A stretch of DNA of 5,154 nucleotides, from positions 1-5,154 of the forward strand of contig JAISBG010000187.1 of NCBI GenBank assembly GCA_031266315.1, given 5' to 3'. Made by a program: the position numbers and the translations under genes. The stretch is from Planctomycetaceae bacterium. Its GTDB lineage: Bacteria; Planctomycetota; Planctomycetia; Pirellulales; Thermoguttaceae. Below the pieces are notes generated by a model. It made no database searches. It saw only the letters and a program-made list of their open reading frames with translations, and was not told where the DNA came from. Shown here one piece after another: positions 1-5,154 of the stretch (position 1 is its first letter; the number at the start of each line of letters is the position of its first letter).

Positions 1-2626
1 GAACACTTCGCACAATACCGTGTCGGATTGCCTGATGCAATATTTCATACATTTTTTTCGCTTTCGGAATATCCAACGACGGCACTTCGCCGTTTTGTAA
101 ATTTCGGATTAACGCAAAATGGGAACCGCCTAACTCGTTTTTCGTTTCACCGATTTGATACAAAAAATTGTCCGGTTGTTTCAAATCCATTGTAACACAG
201 GTTGTTACATCATTTATTTGTCCCATTGCCGAAATGAGCAATGTCGGCGGAATTGCAATTGGTTCTGCGTTTACCGGACGAAATTCATTGTTGAGGCTAT
301 CTTTGCCGCTGATAAACGGCATTTCAAAACCGAGCGAAATATCGTAACAAGCCAACGCCGCTTCCACCAGTGAACCGAGAGTTTCGGGACGATCGGTGTT
401 GCCCCAGCAAAAGTTATCGAGGAGCGTGATTGTTTTCGGGTCTGCCCCAACCGCCGCCGCATTCCGTACCGCTTCGTCAATACCCGATGCCGCCATGCGG
501 TAAGGATCGAGATCACCGTAAAGCGGGTTCATACCGCACGAAATTACCAACCCGCGCCGTGAATCCAAACGAGGACGCACCACCGCCGCATCACTCGGTC
601 CGTCATTGGCAACTCCAATCAACGGCTTAATAACACTGCCGCCCAAAACTTCATGATCGTATTGCCGAATAATCCAATGTTTGCTGGCAACATTAAACGA
701 CGATAATATTTGTTTCAAATCGTTTGCAAAATTATTTGTACAATTGTTTTTCGGAGTTAAATCTTTGTAAGCGGCGAAACATTTATAACGGGCTTCTCGT
801 ATTACCGGAGGACGACCATTGTGTAACAAATTCATATCAAGATCGGCAACACAATGACCATGATAATTCAACGTCAATCGTCCTGTCGGTTTGAACACAC
901 CCAACACCGTTGCTTCAACATCTTCGTTGTTACAAAGTGTTTTAAATTCGTTCCATTTTTCAGGCGGGACGGCAAATACCATTCGTTCCTGCGCTTCGGA
1001 AATCCATATTTCGGTGTAACTCAAACCTTCATATTTCAGCGGCGCATTGGATAATTCGACTTCCGCGCCGATTGTTTCCCCCATTTCGCCGACCGCACTG
1101 GAAAAACCGCCCGCACCGCAATCTGTAACAGCATTGTAAAGTTCGCGGTCACGGGCTTGAAGCATCACGTCAAGAACCATCTTTTCTGTAATAGCGTTAC
1201 CGATTTGCACCGCACCGCCGGAAATCGTTTCACTTTCGCTGGTCAGTTCCGCACTGCTGAATGTCGCGCCGTGAATTCCGTCTCGACCGGTTCGACCACC
1301 TATTGTAACAATTAAATCATTCGGTTTCGGTTCTTTGAATGATTTCTCTTTCGGCAAAATCCCAATATTGCCGCAAAAAACCAACGGATTGCCGAGATAC
1401 CGTTTGTCGAAGTAAACCGCTCCGTTAACGGTAGGAATTCCCATTCTGTTACCATAATCACGGACACCGGAAACAACTCCTTTCATAATTCGGCGCGGAT
1501 GCAACACGCCGGACGGTAATTCATCGGTGTTGATATTGGGCGGCGCGAAACAGAAAACATCGGTACTTGCAATCGGTTTTGCACCCATTCCTGTTCCCAT
1601 CGGATCACGAATCACGCCGCCGAGTCCCGTGTTGGCTCCGCCGTATGGTTCCAACGCGGAAGGATGATTATGCGTCTCCACCTTGAAACAAATATTATAC
1701 TCGTCGTCAAACGTAACAACTCCGGCATTATCCGAAAAAACACTGACACATCGTTCGGCAACGTCCTTTTTTGTTTCACAAAGTTGTTGTGTGGCGGCAA
1801 AAATTGTTTCTTTAAGCATGTTTTGAAATTGCCGTTCAAACCGTGTTCCGTCCGCATTTTCCCGAACATAATGGATTTTGCCCGCTAAAGTTTTATGCGA
1901 ACAGTGTTCGCTCCACGTTTGGGCTAACGTCTCCAATTCAATATCTGTCGGGTCGCGGTCAAGCTTTTGGAACGCGGATTTGATCGTTTGCATTTCCGTT
2001 ATGGAAAGATAGAGTTGTCCGTTTTTGCTGAGTTGTTGGAGTTCCGCATCGTTCATTTCGCGAATTGGAATTATCGTCAACTTAAATTCGTAAGACGAAC
2101 CGACATCAAGTTTATCGAACGGTAAATCACCGAAAACCGTTTGCTCAATCGCGTCATTAGCAAGCAATTTCGCGGCGAGCAGTTCTAGTTCCGCGTTGCC
2201 GACACCGGAAATCCAATACTTTTTGAATGTCCGAACCGCTTCCGTTACAATACCGAAATCGGCAATAATTTTTTTTGTATTTTCCGCAACAGAATCGGTA
2301 ACACCGGGTTTGGGAAGAACATAAATTATTTTTTGCGAACAAAAATCATCTGATTGCCGGTTGCCGCCGGTTGAACCGGCAATTGATGTAACCGATACAA
2401 CCGATAATTGAAAACACTCAACAACCTGATCGGCAAGAAGTTTTTCAGCGAGCGTATGAACGGTTGTTTCGTTGAGATTCCCTTGAATAAGGTATCCGTA
2501 AGCGGTTGTTACCGTAATATCGGCGGCTTTATCCGAAAGCCCCAAATCAACCGCATCTCGCGCAACAGATTGACCGTGAACATCTGGCTGTGTTGGAGCC
2601 GGAAAAATATCAATTTCCCAAAGCAT
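1..2626 (-). CDS. purL: Phosphoribosylformylglycinamidine synthase, PurS-PurL fusion type (C-terminus cut by window edge)
   Basis: This enzyme converts formylglycinamide ribotide, glutamine and ATP to FGAM, the fourth step of cytoplasmic de novo purine synthesis. The frame is open without a stop from ATG 2624-2626 to base 1 (875 codons). Residues about 2-78 and 100-168 are two PurS-like modules, each with an [10 protein letters not shown]-type helix (61-74 and about 150-160); the second also has a KPGVTD loop. PurL proper follows. It shows WSEHCSHK with His241, ETHNHP at 317-322, [13 protein letters not shown] at 443-455, [15 protein letters not shown] at 501-515, LDNFCWGNT at 736-744 and GKDSLNNE at 774-781. 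All are family hallmarks. The start is supported by agreement with the PurS-like N-terminus and an AGG seven bases upstream. Small PurL proteins are about 730 residues and large fused ones about 1300; this one is intermediate or larger. Whether a glutaminase domain follows cannot be seen. The family call is very secure; the final architecture is not. Confidence 0.96.
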   Translation of the reverse strand, partial: MLWEIDIFPAPTQPDVHGQSVARDAVDLGLSDKAADITVTTAYGYLIQGNLNETTVHTLAEKLLADQVVECFQLSVVSVTSIAGSTGGNRQSDDFCSQKIIYVLPKPGVTDSVAENTKKIIADFGIVTEAVRTFKKYWISGVGNAELELLAAKLLANDAIEQTVFGDLPFDKLDVGSSYEFKLTIIPIREMNDAELQQLSKNGQLYLSITEMQTIKSAFQKLDRDPTDIELETLAQTWSEHCSHKTLAGKIHYVRENADGTRFERQFQNMLKETIFAATQQLCETKKDVAERCVSVFSDNAGVVTFDDEYNICFKVETHNHPSALEPYGGANTGLGGVIRDPMGTGMGAKPIASTDVFCFAPPNINTDELPSGVLHPRRIMKGVVSGVRDYGNRMGIPTVNGAVYFDKRYLGNPLVFCGNIGILPKEKSFKEPKPNDLIVTIGGRTGRDGIHGATFSSAELTSESETISGGAVQIGNAITEKMVLDVMLQARDRELYNAVTDCGAGGFSSAVGEMGETIGAEVELSNAPLKYEGLSYTEIWISEAQERMVFAVPPEKWNEFKTLCNNEDVEATVLGVFKPTGRLTLNYHGHCVADLDMNLLHNGRPPVIREARYKCFAAYKDLTPKNNCTNNFANDLKQILSSFNVASKHWIIRQYDHEVLGGSVIKPLIGVANDGPSDAAVVRPRLDSRRGLVISCGMNPLYGDLDPYRMAASGIDEAVRNAAAVGADPKTITLLDNFCWGNTDRPETLGSLVEAALACYDISLGFEMPFISGKDSLNNEFRPVNAEPIAIPPTLLISAMGQINDVTTCVTMDLKQPDNFLYQIGETKNELGGSHFALIRNLQNGEVPSLDIPKAKKMYEILHQAIRHGIVRSV

Positions 2627-2633
2627 TGTTGTA

Positions 2634-2636
2634 CCT
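2634..2636 (-). promoter_or_regulatory. Weak ribosome binding site of purL
   Basis: AGG on the minus strand, separated by 7 nt from the purL ATG, is the only Shine-Dalgarno-like match upstream. It is short, so it supports the chosen start only modestly. The main evidence for the start is the PurS-like N-terminus beginning directly at this Met. Confidence 0.35.
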
Positions 2637-2666
2637 ATATTAGTATCTTATTAATATTGTTGTCAA
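2637..2666 (-). promoter_or_regulatory. Candidate sigma70-type promoter for purL
   Basis: On the minus strand a perfect TTGACA (-35, 2661-2666) is followed after 18 bp by TAATAT (-10, 2637-2642, 4 of 6 consensus matches). Transcription would be expected to start only a few bases before the purL ATG at 2626, giving a nearly leaderless mRNA that excludes or barely includes the AGG at 2634-2636. Read-through from the co-directional PIN cassette is an alternative source of purL mRNA, because no terminator is visible in the 54-bp gap. No riboswitch or PurR-like operator was recognised. Confidence 0.4.
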
Positions 2667-2680
2667 AATTGTGTAATATT

Positions 2681-2911
2681 TCAGGTATTTTCTTTTTCGT
2701 TGTTTTTTTCTCTTTTGGGATAGGAGAATGAAAATTCATATCTTCCATCATCAAAATTCATTTGAGAAATTTTTTCCCTAAGTTTTTCCGATTTTTGATG
2801 ATCGTATTCCATTTGTTCGGTAATAGACATATTTTTCGTTTCTTTATAATGTTTTTTCCGAACTTTGCGTATTGCTTTGAGAACGTCGTTATCAGTTTGA
2901 TTTGTTTTCAT
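2681..2911 (-). CDS. Small charged protein paired with the PIN protein (putative antitoxin-like partner)
   Basis: A 76-residue, highly charged, Lys/Glu-rich soluble protein with no signal peptide or membrane segment. Residues 10-50 look largely helical, with the pattern AIRKVRKKHYKETKNMS (13-29) followed by a second helix (30-50). This resembles the short proteins of type "IR..YEETK.MT.EE" that, from memory, often accompany PIN-domain genes of the neighbouring type. An AAGGA Shine-Dalgarno sequence overlapping the stop of the PIN gene lies 8 nt before the ATG and fixes the start. The 11-nt gap implies one transcript and coupled expression. The tail (57-76) is rich in aromatic, Lys, Asn and Glu residues. 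By position it is the likely antitoxin or accessory factor, but no DNA-binding fold (AbrB, ribbon-helix-helix or HTH) is recognisable, so the antitoxin role is inference. The gene is AT-rich compared with purL and pyrK. Confidence 0.72.
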   Translation of the reverse strand: MKTNQTDNDVLKAIRKVRKKHYKETKNMSITEQMEYDHQKSEKLREKISQMNFDDGRYEFSFSYPKREKNNEKENT

Positions 2912-2915
2912 GTTT

Positions 2916-2924
2916 TGTTTCCTT
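2916..2924 (-). promoter_or_regulatory. Ribosome binding site of the small partner gene
   Basis: On the minus strand the TAA stop of the PIN gene runs directly into AAGGA (stop TAA 2923-2925, AAGGA 2920-2924), 8 nt before the ATG at 2911. The overlap of stop and Shine-Dalgarno suggests translational coupling: the ribosome ending the PIN frame can restart on the small gene. Confidence 0.55.
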
Positions 2925-3390
2925 ATTTAAAATAGGTTAAAAATTCTTCCGGTGTAAAAATTGCAATTACATTATAATTGTTTTTTAAATTGCAAGCATT
3001 TATTTTTTGTATCTTTATCGGTTTTGCAATATGTTTTCGATTCCAACTAACAATCATATCACATTCATGAACCGTTGCATAGGCAACATGCAAAAGATCT
3101 GCTATATGGTTATGAGTTAAAATACCGTCAAAAACATAGTTCCATGCAAGATAGTATGATTTCTGATTGTATGGAATTAAAGTATATTTTAACGTATCTA
3201 AAAAAAATAAAATCGCATCCTTTTTTGATATTTCTGCATCTATAATTTCTTTATTAACAATTTCAGAAATGATAAGTTCACAATTATTTTTGTTAGCCGC
3301 TTCAAAAAATTTCTTTGTTATCACTCCCCGCCCTGAATTATCGAGCATTGAAATAACAGAAGTATCGAGATAAATTTTAAAATTTTTCAT
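2923..3390 (-). CDS. PIN-domain protein (putative VapC-like ribonuclease toxin)
   Basis: A 155-residue single-domain protein, close to the usual PIN/VapC length (about 130-160). It opens with KIYLDTSVIS (5-14), the typical first PIN strand with acidic Asp9. It continues with IISEIVNKEI (40-49, candidate acidic Glu43 or Glu48), then HIADLLHVAYATVHECD (95-111) with Asp98 and Asp111, and a SWNRKHI segment (115-121) typical of one PIN subfamily. These acidic residues would bind divalent metal for RNA cleavage, so the active site appears intact. No transmembrane segment is seen. It is the first gene of a two-gene unit and precedes its small partner, the reverse of the common antitoxin-first order. 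No clear Shine-Dalgarno precedes the ATG, though a good promoter does. The AT-rich composition differs from the flanking housekeeping genes, suggesting transfer. The PIN fold is secure; toxicity and target are not known. Confidence 0.88.
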   Translation of the reverse strand: MKNFKIYLDTSVISMLDNSGRGVITKKFFEAANKNNCELIISEIVNKEIIDAEISKKDAILFFLDTLKYTLIPYNQKSYYLAWNYVFDGILTHNHIADLLHVAYATVHECDMIVSWNRKHIAKPIKIQKINACNLKNNYNVIAIFTPEEFLTYFK

Positions 3391-3426
3391 TGTGGTTTTT
3401 GAAGTTGGTTGTCAATTGTTCTCTAA

Positions 3427-3455
3427 AACATATTGTTTTTTCTTAAATTTGTCAA
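3427..3455 (-). promoter_or_regulatory. Promoter of the PIN cassette
   Basis: On the minus strand TTGACA (-35, perfect, 3450-3455) and TATGTT (-10, 3427-3432, 4 of 6 matches) are separated by 17 bp, the optimal distance. Predicted transcription starts near 3420, about 30 nt before the ATG at 3390. A second TTGACA lies downstream (3408-3413 on the forward coordinates), inside the leader, without a matching -10. No palindromic operator for autoregulation was noticed. Confidence 0.5.
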
Positions 3456-3616
3456 CAGGGATTCAAAATTTACCCCTATTTTTAAAATTGAAAATTGCTC
3501 TTAGAATCGGATTTTATGCAACAGTATGTTCAAACAATAACTTCTGAATTGTTCAGGTGGTTTCGTTTGGGTAGAAACAGAAAACGATGTTGTATTTTCC
3601 ATTTTCTGGAGTACGG

Positions 3617-3644
3617 TTGAAAAAACCGATAGATGAAGTAAAAT
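3617..3644 (+). promoter_or_regulatory. Candidate pyrK promoter
   Basis: TTGAAA (-35, 5 of 6, 3617-3622) and TAAAAT (-10, 5 of 6, 3639-3644) are separated by 16 bp, with a start expected near 3651 and a leader of about 70 nt. The -35 overlaps the small CGGTT/AACCG hairpin. In AT-rich DNA such matches occur by chance, so this is a moderate call only. Confidence 0.35.
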
Positions 3645-3720
3645 ATTCAAAGCGTCAAGGAATCCAATCCGATGTTCGTTTTTTGGGGTTGGTTGTATTT
3701 TTTCTGAAACAGTTACGATT

Positions 3721-4548
3721 ATGTTTGATGTGCAACGTAAAATCTGGCATGGCAATGGAATTGTCGAGAGTAATCTCCAACTGGCGGAACAAACGTTTCG
3801 TTTAATACTCACTGTTCAGGGGAGATTGCCGACGATTAACGCTGGACAATTTGTGATGTTGCGGTTACCGAACCGTATTGACCCATTGTTGGGCAGACCG
3901 TTTGCGGTTTATCGGGTTTCTGAAACTGTACGGGAAACCGTGTTGGAAGTGATTTACCTTGTTGTCGGCAAAATGACGAAACGTCTTGCTGAATTGCGAA
4001 CAGGTGATGCGATTGATCTTTGGACACCGCTTGGCAACGGGTTTTCGCCGATCAGTGCAACGCATATTATTATGGTTGCCGGCGGAATTGGGCAAACTCC
4101 TTTTCTCATGCTTGCCGAAAAATATTATCAAACGGATACACGTTGTACGTTGCTTTATGGTACACGCAATGCTAATCGTGTGGTTGATACGGAAGGGTTC
4201 AAAAAATTCGGTGTTGATGTTCGTCTTGCAACCGATGACGGTTCGGCGGGTTATCACGGTACTGTAACAGATTTGATTTCCAACGTTTATCGGCACGGAG
4301 AATCGACACAGATTCTTTGTTGCGGTCCGCGTCCGATGCTTCGTGCGGCGTTTCAGATTGCCGGCAAACTCAATTTGCCATGCGAAGTTTCACTCGAAAC
4401 ATCAATGAGTTGCGGTTTGGGAATTTGTTTTGGTTGCGTGATCAAATGTCGTTGCGAAAAAGAAGAAGCGGCGGATAATGAAACATGGGATTACCAGAGA
4501 ACCTGTATTGACGGTCCCGTTTTCGATGCTTACAAACTATGTTGGTAA
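3721..4548 (+). CDS. pyrK: Dihydroorotate dehydrogenase electron-transfer subunit, PyrK type
   Basis: A 275-residue cytoplasmic flavin/iron-sulfur protein of the ferredoxin-reductase superfamily. In class 1B dihydroorotate dehydrogenase, PyrK passes electrons from FMN in PyrD to NAD+ during UMP synthesis. The N-terminal barrel has AGQFVML (41-47) and the flavin-binding GRPFAVY (58-64); GKMTKRLAELRTGD (83-96) follows the family pattern. The nucleotide-binding half has VAGGIGQTPF (119-128), LYGTRN (145-150), TDDGS (171-175) and CGPRPML (201-207). The C-terminal [2Fe-2S] site is C231-x4-C236-x2-C239 plus C262 in TCIDGPVF, all four ligands present. Length is typical (about 250-280). ATG 3721 is the first start after an in-frame TGA at 3634; no Shine-Dalgarno is visible. 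No pyrD lies beside it within the window. Two extra cysteines (243, 245) follow the cluster. A related electron-transfer subunit of another oxidoreductase is the main alternative. Confidence 0.93.
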   Translation: MFDVQRKIWHGNGIVESNLQLAEQTFRLILTVQGRLPTINAGQFVMLRLPNRIDPLLGRPFAVYRVSETVRETVLEVIYLVVGKMTKRLAELRTGDAIDLWTPLGNGFSPISATHIIMVAGGIGQTPFLMLAEKYYQTDTRCTLLYGTRNANRVVDTEGFKKFGVDVRLATDDGSAGYHGTVTDLISNVYRHGESTQILCCGPRPMLRAAFQIAGKLNLPCEVSLETSMSCGLGICFGCVIKCRCEKEEAADNETWDYQRTCIDGPVFDAYKLCW

Positions 4549-4765
4549 CGAAAAATCATTACAATTTCCAGTTCAAAATTTGCCTGCCTTCTGTAAATTT
4601 CACGTGAATATACTGCGTGAGTTATAAAATTGATATTTTTTAACGATTCGCCGGATTGTTACTGTTCCGAGAAAAACAATCTAACAACAACTTCATTTTT
4701 AACCTAATTTCTCTGACGAAACAACTTGACAAAAAAACCTCAGCCTATTGATTCCTACTAAACCA

Positions 4766-4816
4766 ACCTCATTACCTCATTACCTCATTGATAATTTTTA
4801 ATGAGGTAATGAGGTT
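4766..4816. repeat. Hairpin built from an 8-bp unit (3 direct copies, 2 inverted)
   Basis: ACCTCATT occurs three times in tandem (4766-4773, 4774-4781, 4782-4789). After a 10-nt spacer (4790-4799) its complement AATGAGGT occurs twice (4800-4807, 4808-4815). Copies 2 and 3 form a perfect 16-bp stem with the right arm. Copies 1 and 2 plus the preceding A form a 17-bp stem with a larger loop, so the structure can slip between registers. There is no T run after the right arm on the plus strand, so it is not a standard intrinsic terminator for pyrK. It could be a protein-binding site, a terminator-like structure or a slipped-strand repeat. Confidence 0.85.
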
Positions 4817-4982
4817 GCGAAAATTTAATTTCGATCACTTGAAAAATACCAAGATAACCCTAACGCGGTATAATCCGGTAAAATCAGATTATTTAATTAT
4901 GTTACGCACCGTCGTTAAAAAATCCTAATTCTTCCGGATTCGATGTTTCCCACTGGAATTTTTGTTAAAAGTGAGCAATCAT

Positions 4983-5018
4983 TAGGTGGGCAACCTTTTG
5001 TAGGTGGGTGACCTTTCG
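4983..5018. repeat. 18-bp imperfect tandem duplication
   Basis: Units at 4983-5000 and 5001-5018 are adjacent and agree at 15 of 18 positions, sharing TAGGTGGG and ACCTTT cores. The differences are positions 9, 10 (C/T and A/G) and 17 (T/C) of the unit. The AGGTGGG core is complementary to the CCCACCT near the right end of the same element (5138-5144). Confidence 0.85.
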
Positions 5019-5144
5019 CTGAAAGGTCGCGTCGACGATAGCCGACAGTGAATCAGATTAACGACGATAAATGGTGTTGCCTTCCGTTTTGGAGTCGAGT
5101 AAAACTCAACCGGCGCGACCGCCCAGCGGGCGGATCGCCCACCT
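4984..5144. repeat. Nested inverted-repeat element (possible MITE/REP-like repeat or structured RNA)
   Basis: AGGTGGGC (4984-4991) and GCCCACCT (5137-5144) are perfect 8-bp terminal inverted repeats about 160 bp apart. Inside them GGTCGCG (5025-5031) pairs with CGCGACC (5114-5120). Two local hairpins also lie inside: 5010-5028 and 5115-5138. The element is clearly more GC-rich than the AT-rich DNA to its left and has no coding frame. No target-site duplication is obvious, and the right flank is cut by the window end. It may be a non-autonomous mobile element, an interspersed palindromic repeat, or the gene of a folded RNA. The structure is seen directly; the identity is inference. Confidence 0.6.
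5010..5028. repeat. Perfect 8-bp hairpin
   Basis: GACCTTTC (5010-5017) and GAAAGGTC (5021-5028) are exact complements around a GCT triloop. The left arm overlaps the second unit of the tandem duplication, so only that unit has a partner. The right arm shares bases with the GGTCGCG segment, making the two pairings mutually exclusive. Confidence 0.75.
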
Positions 5145-5151
5145 CTTTTTT
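5115..5151 (+). terminator. GC-rich hairpin followed by a T run (terminator-like)
   Basis: CCGCCC (5119-5124) and GGGCGG (5128-5133) form a perfect stem around AGC. It extends by four more pairs (GCGA 5115-5118 with TCGC 5135-5138) across a bulged A5134. A run of six T follows at 5146-5151. The seven-base gap between stem and T run is long for an intrinsic terminator. If instead GCCCACCT pairs with the distant AGGTGGGC, the T run follows that stem after one base. It is too far from pyrK to be its obvious terminator. Confidence 0.4.
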
Positions 5152-5154
5152 AAC

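Larger units (their letters stand above)
3391..3720. other. Divergent intergenic region between the PIN cassette and pyrK
   Basis: About 330 bp without a supported gene. It contains the PIN cassette promoter on the left and a candidate pyrK promoter on the right. Two small hairpins occur in the stretch before pyrK: CAGAAAA (3578-3584) pairs with TTTTCTG (3602-3608), and CGGTT (3614-3618) pairs with AACCG (3624-3628). Open frames here (for example 34 codons from ATG 3516, and antisense frames running into pyrK) lack ribosome binding sites and recognisable protein patterns. Confidence 0.5.
4549..5154. other. Gene-free region after pyrK with structured repeats
   Basis: No convincing coding frame, tRNA or rRNA is seen in these 606 bases. 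The first 200 bp are AT-rich and unremarkable apart from a short palindrome TTCACGTGAA (4599-4608) and a TTGACA at 4726-4731 without a good -10. A perfect TATAAT occurs at 4869-4874, with no good -35 at the right distance. No clear intrinsic terminator directly follows the pyrK stop. The two notable elements, at 4766-4816 and 4983-5151, are listed separately. Confidence 0.6.

Noticed and set aside
2408..2731. Plus-strand frame of 107 codons
   Set aside because: It lies largely antisense to the PurS-like N-terminus of purL, runs past the purL promoter into the end of the small partner gene, and shows no recognisable protein pattern.
3516..3620. Plus-strand 34-codon frame upstream of pyrK, a possible leader peptide
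   Set aside because: There is no Shine-Dalgarno, no attenuator-like terminator follows it, and it precedes the best pyrK promoter candidate.
3587..3805. Plus-strand frame of 72 codons overlapping the pyrK start
   Set aside because: It overlaps the secure PyrK coding region in another frame and has no recognisable features.
3501..3812. Minus-strand frame of 103 codons between the PIN cassette and pyrK
   Set aside because: Its first part is antisense to the start of pyrK. It has no domain pattern, and nothing supports its start.
3865..4296. Minus-strand frame of 143 codons inside pyrK
   Set aside because: It is wholly antisense to a well-supported PyrK sequence and has no family resemblance.
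4599..4620. Palindrome TTCACGTGAA and nearby TCACG/CGTGA pairing as the pyrK terminator
   Set aside because: The stems are short and AT-flanked, and no T run follows directly.
4726..4752. Plus-strand promoter starting with TTGACA after pyrK
   Set aside because: No acceptable -10 lies 16-18 bp downstream, and no gene follows within the window.
4766..4816. CRISPR-like short tandem repeats
   Set aside because: The 8-bp units are directly abutting with no unique spacers, and the inverted copies make it a hairpin, not an array.

Overview
The window looks like a bacterial chromosomal segment of moderate-to-low GC. The best guess is a member of the Planctomycetota, possibly a gut or anaerobic lineage. 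That guess rests on an N-terminally extended PurL (tandem PurS-like modules fused to PurL), which resembles planctomycetal proteins as I remember them. It is an inference and could not be tested here.

Layout. Positions 1-2626 (minus strand) hold the 5' 875 codons of a purL-type gene, phosphoribosylformylglycinamidine synthase. It is open at the left edge, so the C-terminus is missing. Positions 2681-3390 (minus strand) hold an AT-rich two-gene cassette: a PIN-domain protein followed 11 nt later by a 76-residue charged protein. It resembles a toxin-first toxin-antitoxin-like pair and sits directly upstream of purL in the same orientation. Positions 3391-3720 are a divergent intergenic region with a good promoter for the PIN cassette and a weaker candidate for the plus-strand gene. 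Positions 3721-4548 (plus strand) encode a PyrK-type FAD/[2Fe-2S] electron-transfer subunit of dihydroorotate dehydrogenase. Positions 4549-5154 contain no convincing gene. They carry two structured DNA elements: a perfect 16-bp-arm hairpin built from an 8-bp unit (4766-4816), and a GC-rich nested inverted-repeat element (about 4983-5151) that starts with an 18-bp tandem duplication and ends in a T run.

How it fits together. PurL (fourth step of de novo IMP synthesis) and PyrK (electron transfer from dihydroorotate oxidation in UMP synthesis) are housekeeping nucleotide-biosynthesis genes on opposite strands. Their starts face away from each other, and the PIN cassette lies between them. The cassette's contrasting base composition suggests it was acquired separately. 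The most unusual non-coding signal is the right-hand nested inverted-repeat element, which could be an interspersed repeat (MITE- or REP-like) or a structured RNA. No wholly new multi-gene system is evident.
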